Source: Roseiarcus sp963820095 (lineage in GTDB: Bacteria > Pseudomonadota > Alphaproteobacteria > Rhizobiales > Beijerinckiaceae). Taken from it: 64,000 nucleotides of DNA. Location of the stretch: positions 43,918 through 107,917 of the forward strand of contig CAWFZA010000026.1 of assembly GCA_963820095.1 (NCBI GenBank), written 5' to 3'. Made by a program: the position numbers and the translations under genes. The notes below the pieces were generated by a model. The model ran no database searches and was not told the origin of the DNA. It worked only from the letters and a program-made list of their open reading frames with translations. The stretch's first letter is position 1. Each line of letters begins with the position of its first letter. Positions 8,241 to 17,721 of this stretch are shown one piece after another.

Positions 8241-9263
8241 GTGGATCGTCGTGAATTCATGCGCGCGAGCGGGGCCGCGGCCACTGCCGCGCTCGTCGGG
8301 ACGCCGGCTTTCGCCGAGGGCAAGCCGATCAAGATCGGTTACAACGTCGCGACGCTCGCCAACCCGTTCTTCCAGGGCATGACCAAGGGCGTCGTCGACG
8401 CGTCGTCCAAGTTTCCCGGCATGACCCTGCTCAACACCAACGCGAATGGCGACGCCAACACGCAGTCGACGATGGTGGTCGACCTGATCAACCAGGGCGT
8501 CGACGCCCTGATCCTCAATCCGATCAACGCCAACGCGATCGTGCCGGTGGTCCAGCAGGCCAACAAGAAGGGCATTCCGGTCTTCACCCTCGATCGCGGC
8601 GCCTCGTGCGGCCCGTGCCAGGTCAACTTCCTCGAGACCGACAATGTCGCGCTGGGCCGCGAGGGGGCGCAGTACATCATCGACAAGCTCAAGGCCCGTT
8701 ACGGCAAAATCCAGGGCAACGTGGTCGACCTCGTCGGCCTCATCGGAACGACCGCGGGCGACGATCGCGACAAGGGCTTCATGGAAGCGTTCAATAAGGC
8801 GGCGGCCGAGAATCCGGGGCTGAAGCTGGTCGCGCGCCAGGAAGGCCAGTTCGATCAGGAGAAGTCCTTCAACCTGATGAGCCAGATCATGGCGGCGAAC
8901 CCGCAAATCGACGCGGTGTTCAACGGCAATGACGACAACGCTGTCGGAGCGATGCGCGCCATCCGCCAAGCCGGCCGGAACGTGCCGCTGGACGACCCCA
9001 AGCACATCATCATTGTCGGCATCGATGGGACCGAGCAGGCTTTGACCGCGATCCGCAAAGGCGAGATGGACGCGACCCTGTCTCAGAATCCGCTGACGAT
9101 GGCGAGCCAGTCGGTCAAATACGTGAACGAGTACTTCAACGGCGACAAGTCGAAGATTCCGCAGCACGAGTTCTGGCCGCATATCCTATTGACCAAGGCG
9201 AACATCGACAGCCCCGAGGTTAAGGCTTATGGCCTCTGGGCCGATGAAGTGACCAAGGGCTGA
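8241..9263 (+). CDS. Sugar ABC transporter, periplasmic substrate-binding protein
   Basis: A periplasmic binding protein of the ribose/galactose (Peripla_BP_4) type, about 340 residues. The N-terminus VDRREFMRASGAAATAA has a twin-arginine-like RR and a hydrophobic core ending TPAFAEG. The domain begins IKIGYNVATLANPFFQGMTK and has the typical sugar-ring aspartates in QGVDALILNP and NGNDDNAVGAM. The GTG start at 8241 is fixed by AAGGAGA six bases upstream. The ATPase follows 17 bases downstream and then the permease, making a complete importer operon. The substrate is probably a pentose, hexose or polyol but cannot be named from sequence. Confidence 0.92.
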   Translation: MDRREFMRASGAAATAALVGTPAFAEGKPIKIGYNVATLANPFFQGMTKGVVDASSKFPGMTLLNTNANGDANTQSTMVVDLINQGVDALILNPINANAIVPVVQQANKKGIPVFTLDRGASCGPCQVNFLETDNVALGREGAQYIIDKLKARYGKIQGNVVDLVGLIGTTAGDDRDKGFMEAFNKAAAENPGLKLVARQEGQFDQEKSFNLMSQIMAANPQIDAVFNGNDDNAVGAMRAIRQAGRNVPLDDPKHIIIVGIDGTEQALTAIRKGEMDATLSQNPLTMASQSVKYVNEYFNGDKSKIPQHEFWPHILLTKANIDSPEVKAYGLWADEVTKG

Positions 9264-9280
9264 GCACCGAGGTCGGCTGA

Positions 9281-10786
9281 ATGGAAGCGTCAGTAGGCGC
9301 GGCGCCGCATCTTCTTGAGATGGACCGCGTCTCCAAGGCGTTTCTCGGCGTGCCGGTTCTGAACCAAGTGTCGCTCGCGCTCGATGAGGGCGAGGTGCTC
9401 GGCATTGTCGGCGAGAACGGCGCCGGCAAGTCGACCCTGATGAAGATATTGGCCGGCGTCCATCAGCCGAATGAGGGAACGATCAAGCTGGGGAGCGAGG
9501 TTTTCGCTCCCCATAATCCCCGCGACGCCCTGGATGCCGGGATCATCGTTGTCTATCAGGAGCTGAGCCAGTTCCCGGACCAGACGGTTGCTGAAAACAT
9601 CTTCGCCGGCGGTCTGCCTCGCACGGCGGCCGGAACCGTCCGTCACGGGGAGCTCATGCGCCAGGCGCGCGCCGTCCTTGATCAGGTCGGTCTCGACATT
9701 GCGCCATCGACCCGCATTCGCAATTTGTCGCTCGCCCAGCGACAACTGGTCGAGATCGGACGCGCGCTCTCGCGTCGCGCGCGGGTGATCGTTCTCGACG
9801 AGCCGACCGCGACGCTGACCTCTCACGAGGTGCACATTCTCTTCGCGACCGTCGCCAGGCTGAAGAAGACAGGAGTCGGCATCATTTTCATCAGCCACCA
9901 TCTCGAGGAGGTGTTCGAGATTTGTGACCGCGTCACCGTGATGCGTGACGGCTTGAGCGTCGAGACGCGGGCGGTTCGGGATTGGACGGAGGACTCACTC
10001 GTGCGCGCGATGGTCAATCGACCGATCAGCAGCTTTTTCCCCAAGCAGGACATCACCCTCGGCCCCCCGCTGCTCGAGGTCGAAAACCTGTCTTCGGGAG
10101 GGCGCTTCGCTGACGTCAGCTTCGACGTCCGAGCGGGTGAAATCTACGGTATCGCCGGACTTGTCGGCGCGGGGCGCACCGAAATTCTGAAGACGATCTT
10201 TGGCGCGCTGCCGGTGACCAGCGGCCGCATTCGCGTCGAGGGCAAGGACCACATCCCCCGTTCCCCGCGCCGTTCGCTCCGGGATGGGATGGTGCTGACG
10301 CCGGAAGATCGAAAGGCCGAAGGGCTGATCCTGCCGTTCTCCATCCGCCAAAATATCGCCCTCTCGACTCTCAAGTCCCTGTCGCGCTGGGGCATTCTCT
10401 CGTCACGGGCCATCCAGCGACTGGCGAGCGCGTCCATCGACAGTCTGCGGATCCGCGCGACGTCAGCGAGCCAGGAGGTTCGACGCCTCTCGGGAGGCAA
10501 TCAGCAGAAAGTTGTCCTTGCGCGCGCGATCAGCGCCTCGCCGCGCGTCTTTCTGCTCGACGAGCCGACGCGCGGCGTCGATGTCGGCGCCAAGGTCGAA
10601 GTCTACAATCTGATCGGCCAGCTGGCCGCCAAGGGAGCGGCTATCGTGATTGTCTCCTCGGATCTGCTCGAGCTCCTTGGCCTTTGCGACCGCATCGGCG
10701 TGATGCGCGCCGGCCGGATGGCGGGCGAGGTGGAGCGCGCGGATTTCAGCCAGGACCGTCTCATGTCTCTAGCGGCTGTCGGCTAA
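9281..10786 (+). CDS. Sugar ABC transporter, double ATP-binding protein (RbsA/MglA type)
   Basis: A 501-residue cytoplasmic ATPase with two fused nucleotide-binding domains. Domain 1 has Walker A GENGAGKST, signature LSLAQRQLVEIGRAL and Walker B VIVLDEPTATL. Domain 2 has a degenerate P-loop (GLVGAGRTEI), LSGGNQQKVVLARA and VFLLDEPTRGVDVGAK. This asymmetric pattern is standard for RbsA/MglA/XylG. It powers uptake by the adjacent permease and is flanked on the same strand by the binding protein and the permease with very short gaps. Confidence 0.96.
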   Translation: MEASVGAAPHLLEMDRVSKAFLGVPVLNQVSLALDEGEVLGIVGENGAGKSTLMKILAGVHQPNEGTIKLGSEVFAPHNPRDALDAGIIVVYQELSQFPDQTVAENIFAGGLPRTAAGTVRHGELMRQARAVLDQVGLDIAPSTRIRNLSLAQRQLVEIGRALSRRARVIVLDEPTATLTSHEVHILFATVARLKKTGVGIIFISHHLEEVFEICDRVTVMRDGLSVETRAVRDWTEDSLVRAMVNRPISSFFPKQDITLGPPLLEVENLSSGGRFADVSFDVRAGEIYGIAGLVGAGRTEILKTIFGALPVTSGRIRVEGKDHIPRSPRRSLRDGMVLTPEDRKAEGLILPFSIRQNIALSTLKSLSRWGILSSRAIQRLASASIDSLRIRATSASQEVRRLSGGNQQKVVLARAISASPRVFLLDEPTRGVDVGAKVEVYNLIGQLAAKGAAIVIVSSDLLELLGLCDRIGVMRAGRMAGEVERADFSQDRLMSLAAVG

Positions 10787-10791
10787 GCAAC

Positions 10792-11796
10792 ATGTCGACC
10801 GACGAAAGGGCCGAGGCGCCCGTCGCCCGCGCAGCTGTCAAACGGCCGCGTTTCGGCGACTTCAGCGAGATCGCCATCGTTCTCGTTTTCGTGGCGATCG
10901 TCCTCTATCTGTCGCTCTCCACCTCGACCTTCCTGTCGGCGCCGAACATCATGGCGATCCTGGTGGCGACTTCCCTGATCGCGGTCGTCGCCTGCGGACA
11001 GACCTTTGTCATCATCACCGGCGGGATCGACCTTTCTTCCGGCTCGGTCGTCGCGCTCTCCGGCGTCATTACGGGTCTCGTGCTGCACCTGGGCGTGCCC
11101 ATTTGGGCCTCCATCTGCGTGGGCGTCTTGGTCGGGCTCGCATGCGGCCTGTTCAACGGCCTCTCGATCACCTACCTCAACATGAACCCCTTCATCGTCA
11201 CGCTGGCGATGATGTCGATGGCGCGCGGCCTCGCCTTCATCACGACCAACGGGCAGACAATCTTCGGCTTCGATGACGCCTTCAATTCGATCGGCGGCGG
11301 CGTCTGGACGATACCCGGCATTGGCAGGGCGCCGGTCGCCGGCGTCATTTCCTTGGCGGCGCTCGCCATCGGCGCCTTCGTGCTGAAAAAGACTGTCTTC
11401 GGCAGCGAGGTCTACTCGGTCGGCGGTAATCGTGAAGCCGCTGTGGTCGCGGGCATTCCCGTCCGGCGCACCCAAATCCTCGTCTATGCGATTTCCGGCG
11501 CTTTGGCGGGCCTGGGGGGCGTCATCCTGACCGGGCGGCTTGATTCCGCCCAGCCGATCGCCGCGACCGGCCTAGAGCTGAACGCGATCGCGGCCGTCGT
11601 CATCGGCGGAGCCTCGCTGTTCGGGGGCCGCGGCTCCATGCTTGGGACGATTCTGGGCGTGCTTCTCATCGGCGTGATCAACAACGGGCTGACGCTCCAC
11701 AACGTCGAGCCGTTCTGGGTCCAGTTCATTCAGGGCGCGGTGATCTTCCTCGCCGTCCTGTTCAACTCGCTCAACCAGAAGCGCCGGGGCGCGTGA
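10792..11796 (+). CDS. Sugar ABC transporter permease (RbsC type)
   Basis: An integral membrane protein of 334 residues with about eight hydrophobic segments, ATG six bases after the ATPase stop. Family signatures include CGQTFVIITGGIDLSSGSVV, NPFIVTLAMMSMARGLAF, SVGGNREAA and VIGGASLFGGRGS (the EAA-like cytoplasmic loop). It completes the importer encoded from 8241. A paralogous permease survives only as fragments directly downstream on the opposite strand. Confidence 0.95.
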   Translation: MSTDERAEAPVARAAVKRPRFGDFSEIAIVLVFVAIVLYLSLSTSTFLSAPNIMAILVATSLIAVVACGQTFVIITGGIDLSSGSVVALSGVITGLVLHLGVPIWASICVGVLVGLACGLFNGLSITYLNMNPFIVTLAMMSMARGLAFITTNGQTIFGFDDAFNSIGGGVWTIPGIGRAPVAGVISLAALAIGAFVLKKTVFGSEVYSVGGNREAAVVAGIPVRRTQILVYAISGALAGLGGVILTGRLDSAQPIAATGLELNAIAAVVIGGASLFGGRGSMLGTILGVLLIGVINNGLTLHNVEPFWVQFIQGAVIFLAVLFNSLNQKRRGA

Positions 11797-11809
11797 GCGC
11801 TACCTACGG

Positions 11810-12570
11810 TTCACCGATACGGCGAGAATGATGATCGCGCCCTTGATGACCTCCTGGATGCCGGTCGAGAGCCCCATCATCGAGAAGGCCGAAGCCCGAG
11901 GATGCCGATGAAGATCGCGCGGACCACGGAGCCGATGATCGAACCGTAGCCGCCAAAGAGGCTTGTGCCGCCGATGATCACCGCCACGATCACATCGAGC
12001 TCGAGCCCGGCGCCCAGGGTCGGGTTGCCCGCGGTCGAGCGCGCGGCGAGCATCATGCCCGCGAGCGACGCGGTGACGCCCGAGATGACGAAGGCGGCGA
12101 TCTTCGTCTCATCCGTCCGGACCCCTGAGAACCGCGCCGTGATCGATTGCCGCCGGTCGAGAGCCCCATCATCAGAAGGCCGAAGCCCGAGGATGCCGAT
12201 GAAGATCGCGCGGACCACGGAGCCGATGATCGAACCGTAGCCGCCAAAGAGGCTTGTGCCGCCGATGATCACCGCCACGATCACATCGAGCTCGAGCCCG
12301 GCGCCCAGGGTCGGGTTGCCCGCGGTCGAGCGCGCGGCGAGCATCATGCCCGCGAGCGACGCGGTGACGCCCGAGATGACGAAGGCGGCGATCTTCGTCT
12401 CATCCGTCCGGACCCCTGAGAACCGCGCCGTGATCGATTGCCGCCGGTCGCGAAGACCCTGCGAGGAGAGGCGCAAATCCGATGAAGCGGCCAAATCTAA
12501 AAATGAAAAAGGGGGCGACCACGCCAAGGATCACTATGATCAGAGCCGGGTAAAGACCGAGCCTCGCCAT
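11810..12570 (-). pseudogene. Chimeric, tandemly duplicated ABC permease remnant
   Basis: On the minus strand an ATG at 12570 opens about 25 residues resembling the N-terminus of a LivM-type permease (ARLGLYPALIIVILGVVAP). This breaks off and is followed by two copies of the last third of an RbsC-type permease (TDETKIAAFVISGVTASLAG, LDVIVAVIIGGTSLFGGYGS), then the C-terminal tail MGLSTGIQEVIKGAIIILAV near 11815-11875. The N-terminal two thirds of the RbsC domain are missing and the frame changes several times, so this is a relic. It is about 57-67% identical by eye over short stretches to the intact permease beside it. Confidence 0.7.
11861..12450. repeat. Imperfect direct tandem duplication, 292 + 291 bp
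   Basis: Positions 11861-12152 and 12153-12443 are the same sequence except for one base (CATCGAGAAGG in the first, CATCAGAAGG in the second). A 7-base CCGGTCG occurs at the left end, at the junction (12153-12159) and at the right end (12444-12450), as expected for duplication through microhomology. It encodes the duplicated permease fragment. Confidence 0.95.
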
Positions 12571-12612
12571 CGAGTTCCGTGTCAGGCGGCCCTTAGCGCC
12601 AAGCCGAGGCCG

Positions 12613-14113
12613 TCACTCTTCCGCTTCGATCGGCTCGGGCGTCGCGCGGGCTCGCGTCTTGACCGGACGCAAGAGGAAGTCAGGCACGTGGTCGCCGAGC
12701 CCGATGACCGGCGCGTCGTCGTCACGGGCCGGGCGCTCGCGACGTTGCGGCCGGTCGCCGAAAGCAGGCGCGCGCGCCCCCGAGCTGCGCTCCGCCTCGG
12801 CCGCCGTCCGTTCGCGCGCTGGCCGCTCAGCGTGATGACGGCGGGAACTCGGGCCGGGGGTCCGGGCGCCGCTCGGGACGCTCGACCTCTTCCGCCGGGC
12901 GCGGCCGTTGAGTTCGTGTCCGCGCGCCTCCGCGCCCCTTCGACCTTTGGTCGCGCGCCGGCGCCTCGGCGTCATCTTCGGCAGGGAGCTCGGCGCCCTC
13001 CTGCCAATCGATCTTGCGCGCGATCAGCTTCTCAATCTCGGTCACCGCCTTCTGATCGATGCGCGAGACGATGGTCAACGCTTGGCCCGACTTGCCGGCG
13101 CGTCCGGTGCGCCCGATGCGATGGACGTAGTCCTCGGAGTGGTGGGGCGCGTCGTAGTTGATCACGTGGCTGACGTCGGGAATGTCCAGGCCCCTGGCGG
13201 CGACGTCGGAGCAGACCAAGAGCTGAACCTCGCCGGCCCGGAAGGCGTCGAGCGCCGCCGTCCGCATGCGCTGGTCGAGATCGCCGTGCAACGCCAAGAC
13301 CGAGAAGCCGTGCTTCTGAAGCGAACGATAGACCACCTGCACATCGCGTTTGCGATTGCAGAAGATGAGCGCGTTCTTGAAGTTTTCGGCGCCGCGGATG
13401 ATGCGGCGCAAGGTCGAGCGCTTCTCTTCCGGCGATCCGCCCGAGGGAACGAGCGTTTGGGTGATGTTCTCGGCGGTCGTAGCCGCGCGGGAGACCTCGA
13501 CGCGCACCGGGTTCTGAAGGAACGCATCGGCGAGGCGGGTGATTTCGGGCGGCATGGTCGCCGAAAAGAACAGCGTCTGGCGCGTGAACGGCACCAGCTT
13601 GCAGATGCGCTCGATGTCCGGGATGAAGCCCATGTCGAGCATGCGGTCGGCTTCGTCGATGACGAGAATCTCGATCGCATTCAGGAGCAACCCGCCGCGC
13701 TCGGTAAAATCGAGAAGGCGGCCGGGAGTGGCGATGACGACGTCCGCGCCGCGCGCGATCTTGGTCTCCTGATCGCCGAACGAGACGCCGCCGATCAGGA
13801 GCGCAAGGTTCAGCTTGTGGTTAATTCCGTATTTGCCGAACGCCTCCTCCACCTGGGCGGCGAGCTCGCGCGTCGGCTCCAGGATGAGCGTGCGCGGCAT
13901 GCGGGCGCGGGCGCGGCCGCGCTCCAACGCCGACAGCATCGGCAGAGTGAACGCGGCTGTCTTGCCGGTGCCGGTCTGGGCGATGCCCAAGACATCCCGT
14001 CCTTGGAGCGCATAGGGAATGGCTTGTTCTTAAATCGGCGTCGGCGTGTCATAGCCCGACGCTTCAACGGCTTTGAGCACTTTCTCGCTCAGGCCGAGTT
14101 CGCTAAATTTCAT
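12613..14113 (-). CDS. DEAD-box RNA helicase (RhlE-like), interrupted by a stop and a frameshift
   Basis: An ATP-dependent RNA helicase. The ATG at 14113 gives MKFSELGLSEKVLKAVEASG. Motifs follow in order: Q motif, AQTGTGKTAAF, PTRELAAQ, TPGRLLD, DEAD (as DEADRML), SATMP, ARGLDIPDVSHVINYD and HRIGRTGRAG. The basic tail ends near GLGDHVPDFLLRPV. The conserved Q-motif glutamine codon is TAA (14030-14032), and one extra base near 12846-12847 shifts the tail frame; the span is 3n+1 (499 codons when repaired). Without correction, a product could only start internally at 13990 and would lack the Q motif. Family identity is certain; functionality depends on resequencing. Confidence 0.88.
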
Positions 14114-14404
14114 CTGTTCTCGCTTGCGCGAATGCCTCGCATCCGCTGTTTTGCAATATGGGAGCCTCGGTGGACCGCATCAATGCGGTGCGGATCCTGG
14201 CGCGCAAGCTTCGCGCCCGCGTCGGAGCCTTCGTTCGCTCTCGGCGAAACTCCCCATAGATCATATGGCTGAAAAGTCAAATCAACTCGCGTGCTTCGCG
14301 TGTGCCAAGTTGTGGCTCATGCGGCGGGCCTCCACGCGCGTAACGCGCTGAGGCGGAGGCTGGTTGCGGCCAACGGTCGAAGCTGGCAATTCGAGCTCGC
14401 GATT

Positions 14405-15439
14405 TCAATGGGCGACTTCCGGCTCGGGAAAGGTCCATGCGCCGTTCAGGATCTCGGGCTTCGGACGATAGAGGCGCACGAGATAGTTCCACGCCGGGGG
14501 AGTGGGCAGGCAATTGGGAATCGCGCCGTCGCAGCCGCCGAACTGGATGGCGAACGACCCGTCCTGCGCGGGTTTTGCGGTCAGGTTGTTGAGCGAATAG
14601 GCGTTCTGCGGATTGGGAACGAAATGGCCCTTATCGTCGTAGACGCTGATCGACCAGAAGCCTTCGACCGGCACGTCCTTGACGGTGAGCTTGTAGATCG
14701 TCTTGCCGTCGTTGTGAGCCGGCGTCACGTTGAGATAGAGCGCCTCGTCCTCGGGATTGCCGCCCCACGCGATCGCCGATCCGATCAGGCGGCGCACCGG
14801 GTCGACTTTCCCCCTCGGACCGAACATGCCTTTGGTGTCGGGAAGGGTCGCGCCGAGGCTGAGCAAGGCCTCCCGAACCTTGACTTGGGTTGAGGCGTCC
14901 CAATTGGGGATGGTGAAGGTCCCGGGACCACCGGGCTGGGTGATCCTGATCGCGTCCTGCAGCGCGTGGACCGTCTCGATGTCCTTGGGGTCGTTCGGAT
15001 CGACCAGGATGCGGACGCCGACAAGGATGTAGCGCGTTCCGATCTCATCCCTGGTCAGCGTACGGACGGCGGCGCCGTAGTGAACCTCGGGGGTGTACTC
15101 GTCTTCGTCGATCACCTGCATCGATAGAAACCGCTTGCCCGAGTTGGGCAGAGTGATGGTCACCGGGCCCGCATCGAGGTCGAACACCGCCGCCGAATAG
15201 AGCGTATCGCGATTCATCCGAATGACCGTCTGCTTGGCGATCGGCGTCGGCTCGCGGCGATGCATGAATTTGCCGAAGCCGCCGTCCTTGACCACGCCGC
15301 TGAAATAAAGATCGGACTCGGCGCGGACGAAATTGTCGGGAGTTACGGGGATCGGCTTGCCGGCGTCAGCGGCGTACGTGGCGCCCGAGGGGAAGACGAG
15401 CGCTAAGAGCAGGGGCAGGGCAGGGAGGAACGATTTCAT
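14405..15439 (-). CDS. Secreted DUF1254/DUF1214-domain protein
   Basis: A 344-residue protein with a clear Sec signal peptide (MKSFLPALPLLLALVFPSGATYAAD). The body carries the DUF1254-type start (VTPDNFVRAESDLYFSGVVKDGG, QTVIRMNRDTLYSAAVFDLD) and the C-terminal DUF1214 part (GFWSISVYDDKGHFVPN, NAYSLNN, PAWNYLVRLYRP). The family is abundant in alphaproteobacteria but biochemically uncharacterised. The frame is intact. It is isolated between the helicase and the ribosomal operon on the minus strand. Confidence 0.85.
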   Translation of the reverse strand: MKSFLPALPLLLALVFPSGATYAADAGKPIPVTPDNFVRAESDLYFSGVVKDGGFGKFMHRREPTPIAKQTVIRMNRDTLYSAAVFDLDAGPVTITLPNSGKRFLSMQVIDEDEYTPEVHYGAAVRTLTRDEIGTRYILVGVRILVDPNDPKDIETVHALQDAIRITQPGGPGTFTIPNWDASTQVKVREALLSLGATLPDTKGMFGPRGKVDPVRRLIGSAIAWGGNPEDEALYLNVTPAHNDGKTIYKLTVKDVPVEGFWSISVYDDKGHFVPNPQNAYSLNNLTAKPAQDGSFAIQFGGCDGAIPNCLPTPPAWNYLVRLYRPKPEILNGAWTFPEPEVAH

Positions 15440-15806
15440 TCTGTCGCGAAACCCATGGCGGGACCGCAGCCCGAGTCTGTCGGCGAGCTCGGCGCTACCG
15501 GGCGAATTGGGCCATTTCGAGGGCTAACGCAGGCTTTCTAGGCTCGGGTCCCGCGCCAACGCGGACGAAAGCGGCAAACCGCTCCGTCATTCTAGCCGTC
15601 TTGGTGTTGGCCTTAACGGGGCCGCGCGCATCCACCCGTGGTGAAATGAGGCGAGAGGGAACACCCTGCGGCCCCTTCGACGTCCTCCCGTCGCCTGCGG
15701 ATCGGCGGGGCGCGCAAATCAGGAGCGCAAGAGGTTGCGCAAAAGCGCAGTCAAGCCTTGAAATCGCTGGCGCGCGTAAACTTTGTGCACACCCCATTCG
15801 GGCTTC
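15440..15806. other. Gene-free interval
   Basis: About 370 bases between the rplI stop and the start of the DUF1254 gene. I see no ORF with a plausible start or domain and no strong T-tailed hairpin, although the ribosomal operon should terminate here. Confidence 0.45.
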
Positions 15807-16379
15807 CTACTGCTCGAAGCTGGCGTTGGGACCCGCCTCGGCCAGCGCGCGGCCGACTTCGAGCCCGAGGTCGTCCATCGAGGTCTGCTCGCGCACCGTC
15901 AGGTCTTCGCCCTTGGCCTGACGTTCGGCCTGTTCGGGCGAGCGGGCGACATTGACGGTCACCTTCAACTCGACCTCGGGATGCAGGTGAACCGGAACGC
16001 TGTGCAGACCGAGGGTCTTGATCGGGTGCTGGATCGCGACGTGACCGCGCTCGACCTTGTGCTTGGCGGCGGTCAGCGCCTCGGCGATGTCGCGCGCCGA
16101 CACCGAGCCATAGAGCTGTCCCGTCTCGCCGGCTTGTCGAATAATCACCACCGCGACGCCGTCGAGCTTGGCCGCGACCTCGTTTGCGCTGCGCTTGAGT
16201 TCGTTGTTGCGCGCCTCGAGATCGGCGCGGCGGACCTCGAATTTTTTCTTGTTGGCGTCGGTCGCGCGCAACGCCTTGCCGCGCGGCAGAAGGAAATTGC
16301 GGGCGTATCCGTCCTTCACCCGCACCGTGTCGCCGATATGTCCGAGCTTACCTACGCGCTCGAGCAAAATTACATCCAT
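15807..16379 (-). CDS. rplI: 50S ribosomal protein L9
   Basis: 190 residues. The N-terminal rRNA-binding domain MDVILLERVGKLGHIGDTV and VKDGYARNFLLPRGKA is canonical, followed by the long connecting helix (ADLEARNNELKRSANEVAAK) and the C-terminal domain with GQLYGSVSARDIAEAL. The C-terminal extension beyond residue 150 (SPEQAERQAKGEDLTV...) is typical of alphaproteobacterial L9. It lies three bases after the DUF2232 gene and is last in the rpsF-rpsR-DUF2232-rplI operon. Confidence 0.97.
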   Translation of the reverse strand: MDVILLERVGKLGHIGDTVRVKDGYARNFLLPRGKALRATDANKKKFEVRRADLEARNNELKRSANEVAAKLDGVAVVIIRQAGETGQLYGSVSARDIAEALTAAKHKVERGHVAIQHPIKTLGLHSVPVHLHPEVELKVTVNVARSPEQAERQAKGEDLTVREQTSMDDLGLEVGRALAEAGPNASFEQ

Positions 16380-16382
16380 GAT

Positions 16383-17366
16383 CTATCTCCTGTTGGGTCC
16401 AGTGGTCGGGGAGGCGATGAGGGCCGCGCGCGAGCGCAGCTTGAGGAACGCGTCGATGACGCCGAGGCCAGCAAGGACCGGAAGGGTGTATTTGGCGCGC
16501 AGAACGCAGCAGGCGTAGAGCGCAACCAGCATGAGAGGCCGCATCTTGAGACCGCGCGACAGCGCGTGCGCGACCGCGAGGCCCTGCAGCGCCAACGCAG
16601 TTCCCAGGCCTCCGACGCCAATGGAGAAATATTGCGCGGTCGGAACGGGCAAGGCGTATGCGCCAGCGACGCAGACAAGCAACGCAACGCCCAGTGGCCA
16701 CGGAAGCGCAAGGGACGCAGGCAGGTCCGGCCACGGCCGTGGAAGATTGTGCGACAATTGGGTCGAACGGGCCGCGGCGTAGAGATTGACGCACAGCATG
16801 ATCAGCGTCGAGGCGGCGATCGCGGGCGGGCCGTAACGCACCAGCGCCTCGGCGAACTCACGCGCGGTGAGATTGCCCGGCGCGCCCTCAAAGGCGTCGC
16901 CGGCGAGGGCGGTGATCGCCTCCGTGACCTGGCGCGCGCCTTCCCGGTAGCCGCCATAGTGCACGATGACGGTCGTCAGCACGGCGACGCCGCCAAGCAT
17001 TCCGAGCATCGCCGCCAGAGAGACGATGGCGCCGACCGGCGGGTGGACCGGCGTATCCGGCTTCAGCCGCCTGAGATACCGCGCCAGGGGCGTGACCGAA
17101 AAGGCCGCCAAGACCCAGGCGGGAGCCGCGACCGAGCCGGCGAACACCAGGGCCGACAAGGGCTCGGCGACCACGGCGAGCACCGCGATCGAGATCGCCG
17201 CGGCGATCGCTCCGCCGTCGAGGCCCCAGCCAAGGGTCGCGATCATGATCGGCAGCGGCGCGAGATACGCGAGCGTCATCGCGAGCAGGCTCGACTGGGC
17301 GCTCACCGCAAACAACAGCGCGGCTGCGCATCCAGCTCCGATGGCGACGACAAAGCGATGAAACAT
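16383..17366 (-). CDS. DUF2232 integral membrane protein
   Basis: A 327-residue polytopic membrane protein with about eight hydrophobic stretches, beginning MFHRFVVAIGAGCAAALLFA. The GWGLDGGAIAAAISIAVLA and VNLYAAARSTQLSHNLPRPW segments match the DUF2232 family always found between rpsR and rplI in Hyphomicrobiales. The fold resembles ECF-type substrate-specific subunits, but no substrate is known. Placement within the ribosomal operon is the main support. Confidence 0.88.
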   Translation of the reverse strand: MFHRFVVAIGAGCAAALLFAVSAQSSLLAMTLAYLAPLPIMIATLGWGLDGGAIAAAISIAVLAVVAEPLSALVFAGSVAAPAWVLAAFSVTPLARYLRRLKPDTPVHPPVGAIVSLAAMLGMLGGVAVLTTVIVHYGGYREGARQVTEAITALAGDAFEGAPGNLTAREFAEALVRYGPPAIAASTLIMLCVNLYAAARSTQLSHNLPRPWPDLPASLALPWPLGVALLVCVAGAYALPVPTAQYFSIGVGGLGTALALQGLAVAHALSRGLKMRPLMLVALYACCVLRAKYTLPVLAGLGVIDAFLKLRSRAALIASPTTGPNRR

Positions 17367-17484
17367 GCCGAGCGCTGTCCCGCGTTCACGTGCGGTTAGA
17401 AGGGGGCCGCCGACCCGCCTCCAACTGCCGCCGCGGTCGAAGGCGGCGGATTCGAAATTCAGGCGCGGCGACGCCTACCTGTCG

Positions 17485-17721
17485 TCAGCGGATCACGTAA
17501 GGCAAGAGGCCCAGAAATCGGGCGCGCTTGATCGCCTGGGCGAGTTCGCGCTGCTTGCCGGCGCTAACCGCGGTGATGCGGGAGGGCACGATCTTGCCGC
17601 GTTCGGAAATGTAGCGCGACAGCAGACGAATGTCCTTGTAGTCGATCTTCGGCGCGTTCGGGCCGGAAAACGGGCAGGACTTGCGGCGGCGAAAAAACGG
17701 ACGGCGGGGGGCGCTGGCCAT
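17485..17721 (-). CDS. rpsR: 30S ribosomal protein S18
   Basis: 78 residues. PFFRRRKSCPFSG, DYKDIRLLSRYISERGKIVP and SRITAVSAGKQRELAQAIKR are the complete S18 signature, ending FLGLLPYVIR. Its ATG overlaps the rpsF stop by one base (TGATG), so the two should be translationally coupled. S18 and S6 form a heterodimer on the platform of the small subunit. Confidence 0.98.
   Translation of the reverse strand: MASAPRRPFFRRRKSCPFSGPNAPKIDYKDIRLLSRYISERGKIVPSRITAVSAGKQRELAQAIKRARFLGLLPYVIR

Noticed and set aside
8148..9182. A 344-codon open frame antisense to the sugar-binding protein
   Set aside because: The plus strand has a signal peptide, a ribosome-binding site, a recognisable periplasmic-binding domain and the operon context; the antisense frame has none.
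14030..14032. Recoding of TAA/TAG as glutamine
   Set aside because: TAA, TAG and TGA all serve as ordinary stops at the ends of intact genes here (for example TAG after pssA and infA-like TGA ends), so a reassigned code is not credible.
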